Shown one piece after another: positions 1-8,541 of a stretch of 64,000 nt of DNA. The notes under the pieces are model-generated. The model saw only the letters and a list, made by a program, of their open reading frames with translations, had not been told where the DNA came from and made no database searches. The translations under genes were made by a program, and so were the position numbers. The stretch's first letter is position 1; the number at the start of each line of letters is the position of its first letter. Origin of the DNA: JAEZBP01 sp963832725 (lineage in GTDB: Bacteria; Myxococcota_A; Polyangia; Polyangiales; Sandaracinaceae); NCBI GenBank assembly GCA_963832725.1, contig CAWHVG010000003.1, positions 1,860,001-1,924,000 of the forward strand, read 5' to 3'.

Positions 1-1
1 C

Positions 2-457
2 ATCTTCGACAACGTCGCGTTCGGCCTCGAGATCGCCGGCGAGAAGAACAGGAGCGTCGTCCGCGAGCGGGTGGAGGAGTCGCTCAAGGCCGCGGCGCTC
101 TGGGACGAGGTGAAGGACCGCCTCGACACCTCGGCCCTCGGCCTCTCCGGCGGCCAGCAGCAGCGCCTCTGCATCGCGCGAGCGCTGGCGGTGAAGCCGG
201 AGGTCGTCCTCATGGACGAGCCGGCCTCGGCGCTCGATCCGATCGCCACCGCGCGCATCGAGGAGCTCATCCGCGAGCTGAGCCGCGACTACACCATCGT
301 CATCGTCACCCACTCCATGCAGCAGGCCGCCCGCGTCAGCGACTACACGGCGTTCTTCTACATGGGCAAGCTCGTGGAGTACGGGGAGACCGATCAGATC
401 TTCACTCGGCCGCGCGAGCGCCGGACCGAGGACTACATCACGGGCCGCTTCGGATGA
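2..457 (+). CDS. pstB: Phosphate ABC transporter ATP-binding protein PstB (5' end outside window)
   Basis: This is the C-terminal part of the cytoplasmic ATPase that powers the PstSCAB high-affinity phosphate importer. The open frame runs from the window edge. It contains the ABC signature LSGGQQQR, a Walker B segment ending LMDEPASALDP, and the switch histidine in IVTHSMQQAARVSD. The wording ARALAVKPEVVLMDEP and the SALDPIAT stretch are typical of PstB rather than of other ABC ATPases. The Walker A part is missing only because the window starts inside the gene. The stop codon overlaps the ATG of phoU by four bases, so the two genes are translationally coupled, as is usual in pst operons. Confidence 0.93.
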   Translation: MFDNVAFGLEIAGEKNRSVVRERVEESLKAAALWDEVKDRLDTSALGLSGGQQQRLCIARALAVKPEVVLMDEPASALDPIATARIEELIRELSRDYTIVIVTHSMQQAARVSDYTAFFYMGKLVEYGETDQIFTRPRERRTEDYITGRFG

Positions 458-1132
458 CCGCACACACCAGCCGCGCGTACGAAGAAGAGCTGGCCGAGCT
501 CCAGCGCCGCCTCGTGTCCATGGGCGAGCGCTGCGAGTCGCTGATCGAGATGGCCAGCCGAGCGATGGGCGAGCGCGACGGCACCCTCGCGGCGCGGGTC
601 GAAGAAGCGGATCTCCAGATCGACCGCGACGAGATGGAGATCGACGAGCTGGCGGTGCGCATCCTGGCGCGGCGGCAGCCGGCGGCGCGGGACCTGCGCT
701 TCTTGGTCTTCGCGCTGAAGGTGGTCACGGATCTCGAGCGCATCGGTGACGAGGCGGCGAACATGGCCGAGCGCGCGGCGCAGCTCACCGAGCAGAACCA
801 TCCCGTCTCGGAGCTGCAGCCGAAGCTGCAAGAGATGGCCGCGATCACGAAGGAGCTGGTCCACCTCGCGCTCGAGGCGTTCGTGACCGGCGACGAGGAG
901 CTCGCGCGGAGCGTGCGGCAGCGGGACGACGAGGTGGACGCGCTCTATGGAGGAGATCCTGCGCGGCTCGCTCGCCTACGTGCGCGAGCACCCGGACCGC
1001 GTGCCCGCGGCGATGTGCCTGGCGTCGACCTCGAAGTACCTCGAGCGCATCGCCGACCACGCGACCAACATCGCCGAGATGGTCGTCTTCGTGACCTCCG
1101 GCGAAGACGTCCGCCACCCCTTCAAGCGCTGA
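454..1132 (+). pseudogene. phoU: Phosphate transport regulator PhoU, interrupted by one frameshift
   Basis: PhoU is a helical protein that links the Pst transporter to the PhoR/PhoB signalling pair and damps phosphate uptake. Frame one gives the first bundle, including LRFLVFALKVVTDLERIGDEAANMAE. The second bundle, with SKYLERIADHATNIAEMVVF, lies in the next frame from about 947 to the stop at 1132. The switch falls at about 950, where deleting one G would restore a continuous DALYEEILRGSL. The combined length of about 225 residues is normal for PhoU. The start ATG overlaps the pstB stop. Because both halves are well conserved, a consensus error is as likely as real inactivation. Confidence 0.85.
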
Positions 1133-1300
1133 GCGCCTGCGCGACGCGTCCTCCGGGCGGCCGTCGAAGCGTTCGCATGGGCGCCCGCTCTCGGAGGGCG
1201 AAGCGCACGCCTCGCGGTCTCGGGGCTTGCGCTCGGGCCGCCGGGCGACCAGAGCGGAGGCCGGCGGACGGTCCGCCCACGTTTTTGCGAGGAGCGACAC

Positions 1301-1801
1301 ATGACCATTCAGATTGGCGAGCGCATTCCGGACGCGACCCTCTCCGAGTCGACCGAGTTCGGCGAGTTCTGCCCGGTGGCGCCGGCCAAGGTGTCGGTCG
1401 CGGAGGCGACGAAGGGCAAGAAGATCGTGGTGTTCGGCGTGCCGGGCGCGTTCACGCCGACCTGCTCGGCCCAGCACGTCCCGGGCTACCTCCAGCACGC
1501 CGCCGCGCTGAAGGACAAGGGCGTCCACGAGATCTGGTGCATCGCGGTCAACGACGGCTTCGTGATGGCCGCCTGGGGTCGCGACGAGAAGGCCATCGGG
1601 ACGATCCGCTTCCTCGGCGACGGCAGCGCGGACCTCGCCGGGAAGCTCGGCCTGGCCGTCGACCTCGGCGCGTTCGGCATGGGCACCCGCATGCAGCGCT
1701 TCTCGATGCTCCTCGACGACGGCGTCGTGAAGCAGCTCAACATCGAGGCGCCCGGCAAGTTCGAGGTCTCCAACGCCGAGACCATGCTCGGCCAGCTCTG
1801 A
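1301..1801 (+). CDS. Peroxiredoxin of the Prx5/AhpE-like redoxin family
   Basis: This is a 166-residue cytoplasmic thiol peroxidase expected to reduce hydrogen peroxide and organic peroxides. The peroxidatic cysteine is Cys55 in PGAFTPTCS, the hallmark of the Prx5 type. The following AVNDGFVMAAW segment and the C-terminal FSMLLDDGVVKQLNIE strand also fit the family. Another cysteine at residue 24 is not in a usual resolving position, so the reductant cannot be deduced. The ATG is preceded by a GAGGAGCGAC-like purine stretch. It is separated from phoU by about 170 bp, and no coding frame is evident in that gap. Confidence 0.92.
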   Translation: MTIQIGERIPDATLSESTEFGEFCPVAPAKVSVAEATKGKKIVVFGVPGAFTPTCSAQHVPGYLQHAAALKDKGVHEIWCIAVNDGFVMAAWGRDEKAIGTIRFLGDGSADLAGKLGLAVDLGAFGMGTRMQRFSMLLDDGVVKQLNIEAPGKFEVSNAETMLGQL

Positions 1802-1819
1802 TCCCGAGGAGACGGCGAA

Positions 1820-1843
1820 GCCCCTCGAACGCGAGCGAGGGGC
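1820..1843 (+). terminator. GC-rich hairpin after the peroxiredoxin gene
   Basis: A perfect 8-bp stem (GCCCCTCG with CGAGGGGC) closes an 8-base loop 19 bases after the stop codon. There is no T-run after it, so it may be only a weak or Rho-assisted terminator. Confidence 0.35.
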
Positions 1844-1927
1844 GCGTCGGACCGCCGCGATTCCAGCAACGGCGAAGTCTTCCCATGCTACGGTGACCGC
1901 CGAGTTGCCGACTTGGCACGAGAGGAG

Positions 1928-3970
1928 ATGCACTTGACTAGAATTCGAAGGATCGCTCCGCTGTGTACGCTAGCGGGGATCATGGCGCTGGGCGTCGCGG
2001 GCTGCGGCGGGGGCAGCGGAACGGGACAAGACGCGGGAGCCACCTCGGACGCGGCCCCCAGCTGCTCCGGTAGCCAGACGAGCTGCAGCGGCACCTGCGC
2101 CGACCTGCAATCGGATACGGCGAACTGCGGCGCCTGCGGCACCGCCTGCGCCGCCGGTGAGGCCTGCATGGGCGGGAGCTGCATGGTCGTCTGCCCCAGC
2201 GGCACGACCGCCTGCGGCAACGCCTGTTACGCCACCGCGAACGACCCCGCTCACTGCGGCTCGTGCGACAACGCCTGCGCGGACGGTGAGTTCTGCGTCA
2301 GCGGGGCTTGCCAGGCGGCGTGCCCGCTGACGGTCTGCGGCGACGCTTGCGTCGATACGCAGGTCACCGCCACCCACTGCGGAACCTGCGACACCGCGTG
2401 CAACGCTGGCGAGGCGTGCGTGGACGGAGCCTGCCAGCTCTCGTGCACCGCGGACCAGGTGGTCTGCGACGGCGCGTGCGCCACCCCGATGACCGACCGC
2501 AACCACTGCGGCGCCACCGCCGACTGCACCGGCGCCAACGCAGGCGCGACATGCGCCGACGGCGAGGTCTGCGTCGAGGGAGCATGCACCACCTCGTGCG
2601 GCACGGGCCTGCTCGCCTGCGATGGCACGTGCACCAACCCGATGACCGACCGCAACCACTGCGGCGCCACCGCCGACTGCAGCGGCGCCAACACGGGCGC
2701 GACATGCGCCGACGGCGAGGTCTGCGTCGAGGGAGCATGCACCACCTCGTGCGGCACGGGCCTGCTCGCCTGCGATGGCACGTGCACCAACCCGATGACC
2801 GACCGCAACCACTGCGGCGCCACCGCCGACTGCAGCGGCGCCAACACGGGCGCGACCTGCGCGGCAGGTGAGCTCTGCGTCGACGGCGCCTGCACGCTCT
2901 CCTGCCCGGCCGGCGAGATCGCCTGCGGCGGCGCGTGTGTCGATCCGATGAGCGACCGCGCCTACTGCGGTGCGAGCGGCGACTGCGCGGGCGCCAACGC
3001 CGGCGCGGCCTGCGCCGACGGAGAGGTCTGTGCCGCCGGCACTTGCGACGCGTCGTGCGGCAGCACGCTGAGTCTCTGCGGCGGCGCCTGCGTCGACACG
3101 AACAGCGACCCCATGCACTGCGGGAACTGCACGACGACCTGTCCGAGCGGCGCCCACGAGCTGAGCGCTTGCGACGCGGGCACCTGCCGCGCCGTGTGCG
3201 AGGCCGGCTTCGGCGACTGCGACGGGAACGCGACCAACGGCTGCGAGACCTCGCTCGGCGACGATGCCTCCAACTGCGGCGTGTGCGGTCACGTCTGCGC
3301 TGGCGGAGCGATGTGCACGAGCGGCGTCTGCGGCGGGTTCGGGCACGCCGTCCTGATGGGCCACGACTTCTACGAGCGCACCGCGGACATCGACAGCCTG
3401 CTCGGGAACGCGGTCTTCCTCTCGTCGGTGCCGGGCACGCTCAACGTGCTCGAGTACACCGAGTACTCCGACAACAGTTCGACCGGTGAGGCGGCGAACG
3501 CGCGGGCCGCGATCATGGACCACGCGACGACGCTCGGCCGCACCATCTCGCTCACGACCGCGGCGACCTCCGCCGACGTGCTGACCGACCTCCCGAGCGC
3601 CGACGTCTTCGTGGTCTACGAGCAAGAGAACGCGCCGGGGGACCTGACCAGCCAGGGCATGTCCTGGGCGACGGCGCTCCAGAACTTCGTCGCCCGCGGC
3701 GGCGTGGTCGTCGTCATGGATCACGACTACGGGAACGGCGGCACCTGGCGCCTGCTCTCGCCGTCGGGCTTGATCGTCGTCACCGGCGTGACCAGCGACA
3801 CCGGGTCGACGGAGACGGTCGACGCGACGGCCGATCCGCTCGCAGCTGGCGTGACCGCGACGTACAGCGCGCCGAACGGGACCCTCTCGTTCTCCGGCGT
3901 CGCGCCGGCGGACGTGGTGACCGTGACGTCGACCACGAACGGTCCGGTGGTGATGCACCGCCAGTTCTGA
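1928..3970 (+). CDS. Large Cys-rich repeat lipoprotein with Stig1-like modules
   Basis: This is a 680-residue secreted lipoprotein. The signal peptide ends in a lipobox with the lipidated cysteine at residue 26 (GVAGC). Residues about 45-480 are a long series of modules of the form C-x-G-x-C with NCGxCGxxC and GExCxxGxC, resembling the Stig1-like modules frequent in myxobacterial secreted proteins. Part of this region is a near-identical tandem repeat of 51 residues. Residues about 485-680 form a separate globular domain with an alpha/beta look (ADVFVVYEQEN, FVARGGVVVVMDHDYG), reminiscent of ThuA or class I glutamine amidotransferase-like folds. That assignment is inference. The ATG at 1928 has its AGAGGAG directly adjacent, so the TTG at 1934 with better spacing is an alternative start. 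No enzymatic function is assigned. Confidence 0.85.
   Translation: MHLTRIRRIAPLCTLAGIMALGVAGCGGGSGTGQDAGATSDAAPSCSGSQTSCSGTCADLQSDTANCGACGTACAAGEACMGGSCMVVCPSGTTACGNACYATANDPAHCGSCDNACADGEFCVSGACQAACPLTVCGDACVDTQVTATHCGTCDTACNAGEACVDGACQLSCTADQVVCDGACATPMTDRNHCGATADCTGANAGATCADGEVCVEGACTTSCGTGLLACDGTCTNPMTDRNHCGATADCSGANTGATCADGEVCVEGACTTSCGTGLLACDGTCTNPMTDRNHCGATADCSGANTGATCAAGELCVDGACTLSCPAGEIACGGACVDPMSDRAYCGASGDCAGANAGAACADGEVCAAGTCDASCGSTLSLCGGACVDTNSDPMHCGNCTTTCPSGAHELSACDAGTCRAVCEAGFGDCDGNATNGCETSLGDDASNCGVCGHVCAGGAMCTSGVCGGFGHAVLMGHDFYERTADIDSLLGNAVFLSSVPGTLNVLEYTEYSDNSSTGEAANARAAIMDHATTLGRTISLTTAATSADVLTDLPSADVFVVYEQENAPGDLTSQGMSWATALQNFVARGGVVVVMDHDYGNGGTWRLLSPSGLIVVTGVTSDTGSTETVDATADPLAAGVTATYSAPNGTLSFSGVAPADVVTVTSTTNGPVVMHRQF
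2488..2946 (+). repeat. 153-bp tandem repeat inside the Cys-rich lipoprotein gene
   Basis: Units start at 2488, 2641 and 2794, exactly 153 bp (51 codons) apart. The unit beginning MTDRNHCGATADC is almost identical at DNA level in the first two copies and diverges within the third. A fourth, more diverged unit follows in register from 2947. The length is a multiple of three, so copy-number change keeps the frame. Confidence 0.9.
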
Positions 3971-3992
3971 GGCTCCACGGATGAGCGCGAGG

Positions 3993-4034
3993 ACGGCCGG
4001 CGAGCACGAGCTCGACCGGCCGTTCTCGTTTCTT
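3993..4034 (+). terminator. Intrinsic terminator of the Cys-rich lipoprotein gene
   Basis: A strong stem of about 13 bp (ACGGCCGGCGAGC with its complement, one bulged A) closes the tetraloop ACGA. It is followed by TTCTCGTTTCTT, 23 bases after the stop codon. Confidence 0.75.
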
Positions 4035-4078
4035 GGGCGCGTCGTGTGCCCGGCCGAAGGGGAGTAGAATCGGCGCCG

Positions 4079-5477
4079 ATGCGCCACAGCGTTCTCCTCC
4101 TCGCGCTCTCGCTCTCTCAGCTCACGGGCTGCAGCGCCGTCCGCGATTCTCCTCTCCGGGGACGAGCCCGACGCGCCGCCGCCGGTGGCGACGGATCCTT
4201 CGCTGGCACCGGAAGTCGCGGCCGCTCCTCCCGAGCCGGCCGCGGCCGAGCCCGCGCCGCAGCCGACCGCGCAGGCGGGCTCGTTCCAGTTCCCGGGGCT
4301 CGACGGGCTGACGCTCCCCATCCCGATCCCCAATCCCAACCGTCCCGACCCGGCCCCGCCCGCGGCCGGAACGCTGGCGCCCGCGCCGCCCGGCACCTGG
4401 GACGCCGGCGGGCACATGAAACGGCGTTTCCTCGAGCAGGAGGCGGAGACCATCCACAACGCGCTGGTGGCCGCGCTCGACCCGCATCCGCGCGCGCAGG
4501 TCGAGCACATCCCCTTCCGCGTGCTGGACCAAGCGGACGAGCCCAACGCCGCCGCCATCTGCGCGCACGGCGCGCCCCAGATGGTCATCACCTCGGCGAT
4601 GCTGACGCTGGCCGCGGGCATCGCCGAAGCCAAGGCCTACGACGAGGCGGCGGGGACCGAGACGCTCGACCGCTACGTGACCGACGTCGTCCGGCGAGTG
4701 CGCGCCGAGGAGCCCGTGCCCGGCGTCGACGCCTCGCTGCACGCCGCGCCGCACGCCACCGATCCGAACAAGCTCGCCCGCCAGCGCCACCTCTTCGACG
4801 AGCAGGTCGCGTTCATCCTCGGCCACGAGCTGGCCCACCACTACCGCGGTCACACCGACTGCGTCTCGGGACGGACCGATCAGGAGATCCAGCGCGACGA
4901 GCTGGCTCGAATGCTCGCGCACACGGTCCCGCCCTTCTCGCAGCCGCGCGAGGTCGAGGCGGACATGTGGGGCGTCGTCGACGTGCTCGAGGCCGGCCAC
5001 GAGCGGCGGGGCGGCACGTGGACGGAGGAAGGCGCGCTGATCAACCTCGACTTCTTCCGGCGGCTCAGCGACGAAGGCGGGCCCGACCTCTTGCTCGCGT
5101 TCTTGAGCACGCATCCGCCGGCGATGGTGCGCATCCCCATCGTGCGGGCGACGGCGCAGCAGTGGCAGCCCGGCTGGAGGCCACCGGTCATGCCGATGCT
5201 CGAGGCGAGCGAAGACGGGAACGGAGTCGACGTGACCACGCCCCTCGGCCGGATCCGCCTGCCGGGCAATCTACCGGCCGGGCTGCCGTTCCCGCTCCCC
5301 GAGCCGCGGAGCTCGATGCAAGACCGCGGACCGAGCCCCGGCGAGCGCAAGGGGTCCGAATTCCGTTCGGCCGAGAGGAGGAAATGCCCCAGCATTTTCG
5401 ACGAACGGCCGGACCGAAAGCGGGCCCGTTCCGCCGGCGGGGCGACGGGAGCGGCGCAGAATCAAGCTCCGACGTGA
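4079..5477 (+). pseudogene. M48-like zinc metalloprotease lipoprotein with a frameshift after the signal peptide
   Basis: The product would be a periplasmic, lipid-anchored zinc metalloprotease. The ATG at 4079 starts a good lipoprotein signal (MRHSVLLLALSLSQLTGC), but this frame then leaves the conserved protein. The mature part resumes in another frame as SGDEPDAPPPVATDPS. The switch is at about 4140-4160. A GTG at 4185 would give a shorter cytosolic form. The catalytic motif HELAHH is encoded from 4824, and a downstream EVEADMWG probably supplies the third zinc ligand, as in M48 peptidases. A Pro/Ala-rich linker precedes the domain. The last 30 residues are low-complexity and overlap a possible early start of the next gene. 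Confidence 0.72.
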
Positions 5478-6736
5478 GCGAGGCTCGCTGGGAGCGTGAT
5501 CCCGGGCTGAGGGCGGCCGTCGCCCTCGCGGCGCCGCTGGCGGCGGTGGCGGGGGTCGCGCTGGCGGCGGCCGTGGCCGACGCGCTCGGGTGGCGGTCCG
5601 CGGACCAGCGCTTCGTCGCCGTGTCGCTCGGCGCGGCGGTGCCGCTGGTCTTGTTGCGGGTCACCCGCCCCGGCTCGTCGCGGGCCGCGCGTATCTTCCA
5701 CGGCCTCGCGTCCCTGCCGATGTTGGCGGCGCTCGCGTGGCCGCACTCCAGCCTGGCCGTCTCCTACCTGGCCGGAGGGGTGCTCTTCCACGCGCTCTCC
5801 GCCGGCGTCCACGCCGCCCGCACGGCGGCTCAGCTCGGCGGTCGTCCGGCATCCCGAGCCGGCCTCGCGCTCCTCTCCGGCGGCCTCTCGCTCTACTTCG
5901 CCTCGATGGCGTTCGTGGTGCTCTTCAACACCGAGCTGGTCGTGGCCCCCGTCCGCCTCGCGCACCTGCACCCTGCCCCCGATGCGGGCGAGCGAAACGT
6001 CGTGCTGGAGACCGAGGACGGCCTGCACCTCGGCGCGACCTACACGCCGGGCCGACCCGGTGCGGCCGGCGTGGTCTTGGTACATGGCGTCGCCGACGGC
6101 CGCTCGCGCCTCGAGCCCTGGGCGCGGCGGCTGCGCTCGCTCGGCTACCACGCGCTGCGCATCGACCTGCGCGCCCACGGCACCAGCGAGGGCGCGGTGT
6201 GCACGTACGGGCAGCGCGAGACGCGCGATGTCCGCGCCGCCGTCGCGTGGCTGCGACGCGCGCCCGGCGTCGACGCCGAGCGGCTGGCCGTGGTGGGCGC
6301 CTCGATGGGCGGCGGCACCGTGCTGGCGTCCACGCCCTGGCTACCCTCGCGCGGCGTCCGCGCGCTCGTCCTCCTCGCGCCCGCGGCGCGCTACGGGCCG
6401 CTCGTCGATCAGCGCGTCCGCTGGCTGGGTCCCTTCGCCGGCGCGGTGCTGAACGGGAGCGCGCTCCTCGCGGAGGCGGCGGGCCAGATCCCGATGACCC
6501 GCTGGAGCCCGGCCTCGCGCGTGCCGCAGGACGCGCTGCCCGCGCTCGTCTTCCACGGCGACGCCGACGACACCATCCCCGTGGCGTCGACCCTGCGTCT
6601 GACGCGCGAGCACCGAACGTTTCACGCCGTGATCATGCCGGGCGTCGGCCACGTCGCCATCGTCCGCGCCGTGCTCGACGACGACGCGACGTGGTCCCGC
6701 TGCCGCGCGTTCCTGGCTGCCGCCTTGGAACGCTGA
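5474..6736 (+). CDS. Membrane-anchored alpha/beta hydrolase
   Basis: The protein of about 420 residues has several hydrophobic N-terminal segments (roughly residues 15-150) followed by an alpha/beta hydrolase domain facing one side of the membrane. The oxyanion segment VVLVHGVADGRS, the nucleophile elbow GASMGGG, the acid in FHGDADDTIP and the histidine in GVGHVAI make a complete Ser-Asp-His triad. The substrate is unknown, and esterases and acyl hydrolases of this layout are common. The chosen GTG overlaps the upstream stop in a GTGA arrangement. An ATG at 5384, just after a strong AGGAGG, is an alternative that would add 30 polar residues. Confidence 0.82.
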   Translation: MSEARWERDPGLRAAVALAAPLAAVAGVALAAAVADALGWRSADQRFVAVSLGAAVPLVLLRVTRPGSSRAARIFHGLASLPMLAALAWPHSSLAVSYLAGGVLFHALSAGVHAARTAAQLGGRPASRAGLALLSGGLSLYFASMAFVVLFNTELVVAPVRLAHLHPAPDAGERNVVLETEDGLHLGATYTPGRPGAAGVVLVHGVADGRSRLEPWARRLRSLGYHALRIDLRAHGTSEGAVCTYGQRETRDVRAAVAWLRRAPGVDAERLAVVGASMGGGTVLASTPWLPSRGVRALVLLAPAARYGPLVDQRVRWLGPFAGAVLNGSALLAEAAGQIPMTRWSPASRVPQDALPALVFHGDADDTIPVASTLRLTREHRTFHAVIMPGVGHVAIVRAVLDDDATWSRCRAFLAAALER

Positions 6737-6929
6737 GCGAGCGCGAGCTCGCGCGCGTCGGTCCGCGCCGAGTGTCGCGCAGCCGCGCGTCCCACCGGTG
6801 ACGCGAACGACCGTGCGATGCGTGGCCGCATGACACGCAACCGCCAATCTGCGCCGCGTCTCGGTCCATGCGCGCGAATCGATCGCCAGGAACGCGTGTT
6901 GCAACTCACGGAGGCCGTCCGGAGGACCG

Positions 6930-7343
6930 ATGGATCGACGCGCCGGGGTCGCACTCGTCAGCATCCTCATCGCGGGCTGCGCGAGCGCCAGCCCGAGCGC
7001 CTTCGATCCTCTGCCAACGCCCCACTTCGCCGCGCACGCCCACGCGCGAATCGTGGTGGCGCACACCGAGAGCGGTGACTGCCGCGTACGCCTCTCGGTG
7101 GGTCGCCTTCCCCCGCCCGAGCGGCTCGGGCTCGATCTCTCCAACTACACCGTGTGGATCGTGCCGCGCGGCGCGCGCCCCATCGCGGCCGGCAGGCTGC
7201 GCTACGACCGCCGGCGTGGACACGGAGACTTCGTGGTGCGTACACGCTACGAGCGCTTCCGCCTGATGGTGACCGCCGAGCCGGGGCTCCGCTCCGGACG
7301 ACCGAGCCCCGTCATCGTCGTGGACCGCACCGTCGCCGGCTGA
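6930..7343 (+). CDS. Small lipoprotein, paralogue of the next gene
   Basis: This 137-residue protein has a short signal peptide and a lipobox (ILIAGC, lipidated cysteine at residue 17). The mature part has a beta-rich pattern, with YTVWIVPRGARPIAAGRLRYD and YERFRLMVTAEP as the most conserved pieces. These pieces recur in the gene starting at 7478 (FVVWIVPFRGVPVRAGELRYDA and YDRFRILVTAEP), so the pair arose by tandem duplication. It is probably an outer-membrane or periplasmic structural or binding protein. No known domain is recognised. Confidence 0.75.
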   Translation: MDRRAGVALVSILIAGCASASPSAFDPLPTPHFAAHAHARIVVAHTESGDCRVRLSVGRLPPPERLGLDLSNYTVWIVPRGARPIAAGRLRYDRRRGHGDFVVRTRYERFRLMVTAEPGLRSGRPSPVIVVDRTVAG

Positions 7344-7477
7344 ACGCCCGAACGGACGTCGGGTCACGCAGCCCCGCGTCGTCGAGGCGCGCGCTCGGGC
7401 ACCACCGGGGCACGAGCGCGACGCCGGCTCGCCCACGCCGGGAACGCGCGTTGCAGCACTCCCCCTCGGAGGTACCG

Positions 7478-7897
7478 ATGCGAAGCACGTCCTTGACGCT
7501 CCTGTTCGCGCTGACGGTCGGCTGCGGTGGCGGCGCGGCCGCGCGCGAGGTGCCGATTGGGGGAACGCGCGCACGGCTCCTGAGCGGGCCCGACGGCCAG
7601 ATCGCGGTCGTTCGGACGCCCGAGGGAAACCGCCAGGTGGAGGTCCGGCTCGACGACCTGCCGGCCCCCCACGTCTACGATCGCGACGCGTCGAGCTTCG
7701 TGGTGTGGATCGTCCCGTTCCGGGGCGTCCCGGTCCGCGCCGGTGAGCTGCGCTACGACGCGAAGACCCACTACGGCTCCGCCAACGTGGTCACGCCCTA
7801 CGATCGCTTTCGGATTCTGGTGACCGCCGAGCCGCCAAACCGTGACCTCGACGAGCCCGGCTCGAACGTGATCGTGAATCAGGAGATCGCGTCCTGA
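7478..7897 (+). CDS. Small lipoprotein, paralogue of the preceding gene
   Basis: This is a 139-residue lipoprotein with lipobox LTVGC followed by GGGAAA. A GGAGG lies six bases before the ATG and settles the start. The mature region shares the VWIVP-x-R-G-x-P motif, the LRYD motif and the RFRxxVTAEP motif with the protein encoded at 6930, but the N-terminal thirds differ. A gap of about 130 bp separates the two genes, and they may be transcribed together. The function is unknown. A pair of beta-sandwich exported proteins is the best structural guess. Confidence 0.78.
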   Translation: MRSTSLTLLFALTVGCGGGAAAREVPIGGTRARLLSGPDGQIAVVRTPEGNRQVEVRLDDLPAPHVYDRDASSFVVWIVPFRGVPVRAGELRYDAKTHYGSANVVTPYDRFRILVTAEPPNRDLDEPGSNVIVNQEIAS

Positions 7898-7936
7898 AGG
7901 GGTCGCCCCTCCTCGCCGACAAACGCCCGCGCGCGC

Positions 7937-8458
7937 TCAGGACGTGAGCTGCTCGCGGACCTCGATCCCGTCGTGCGACACCGCGCCGATCACGCGCGCG
8001 ACCGCCCCGTCTCCGCCCTCCACGTCACCGATGACCGCCCACACGCCTTCGAGCGTGCCGCCCAGCACGTCCCCGACGATCACCTGCACGTCGCGGACGG
8101 TGCCGCCGCGCACGTCGCCGACCAGCACGTTCACGCCGCGCACCTCGCCGTAGAGCACGTCGCCGAGCAAGAGGTTCACGCCGCGGACGGCGCCTCCGTC
8201 GACGTCGCCCTTCAGTACGTTCACCGCCCGCACGCTGCCGCCTTCACGCACCGCGCCGACGACCAGCCCGATCGCCCGCACGACGACACCAGCGGTCACG
8301 TCGCCGCGATGCACCTCGCCGGCCGGCGGTGGCTCTTTGGCCGCGTCGCGAAGCTCGCGGAGCACGTCGCGCACGGGCTCCGGAAAACGCTCGAGGAAGC
8401 GATCCGCGAAGGGGATGCGCCGTAGAAAGCCGCCGATCCGCGCCGCCGAGGTGGTCAT
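7937..8458 (-). CDS. 15-residue-repeat protein, probable short beta-solenoid
   Basis: This 173-residue protein has an amphipathic N-terminal part and no signal peptide. From about residue 76 to 150 come five consecutive 15-residue repeats of the form VRGVNVLVGDVRGGT, each with the V-N-V-L-x-G-D-V core. A diverged repeat precedes them. Regular short repeats rich in Val and Gly suggest a beta-helix, comparable in appearance to bactofilin-like or LA_2272-type surface repeats, but no family can be named firmly. The ATG at 8458 was chosen because upstream codons are Arg/Gly-rich and unlike the protein. The gene is divergent from the sirtuin gene. Confidence 0.7.
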   Translation of the reverse strand: MTTSAARIGGFLRRIPFADRFLERFPEPVRDVLRELRDAAKEPPPAGEVHRGDVTAGVVVRAIGLVVGAVREGGSVRAVNVLKGDVDGGAVRGVNLLLGDVLYGEVRGVNVLVGDVRGGTVRDVQVIVGDVLGGTLEGVWAVIGDVEGGDGAVARVIGAVSHDGIEVREQLTS

Positions 8459-8541
8459 GCCGGAACGTGTGCCGCCGAACACCCGCGCCGCAAGCAGACG
8501 CCCCGATGGCATCGACGGCGCCGCCGTCCTAGAGATCCGTC

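Noticed and set aside
1970..4633. An 887-codon minus-strand frame over the Cys-rich lipoprotein gene
   Set aside because: It only mirrors the repeats of the lipoprotein gene and has no protein-like features.
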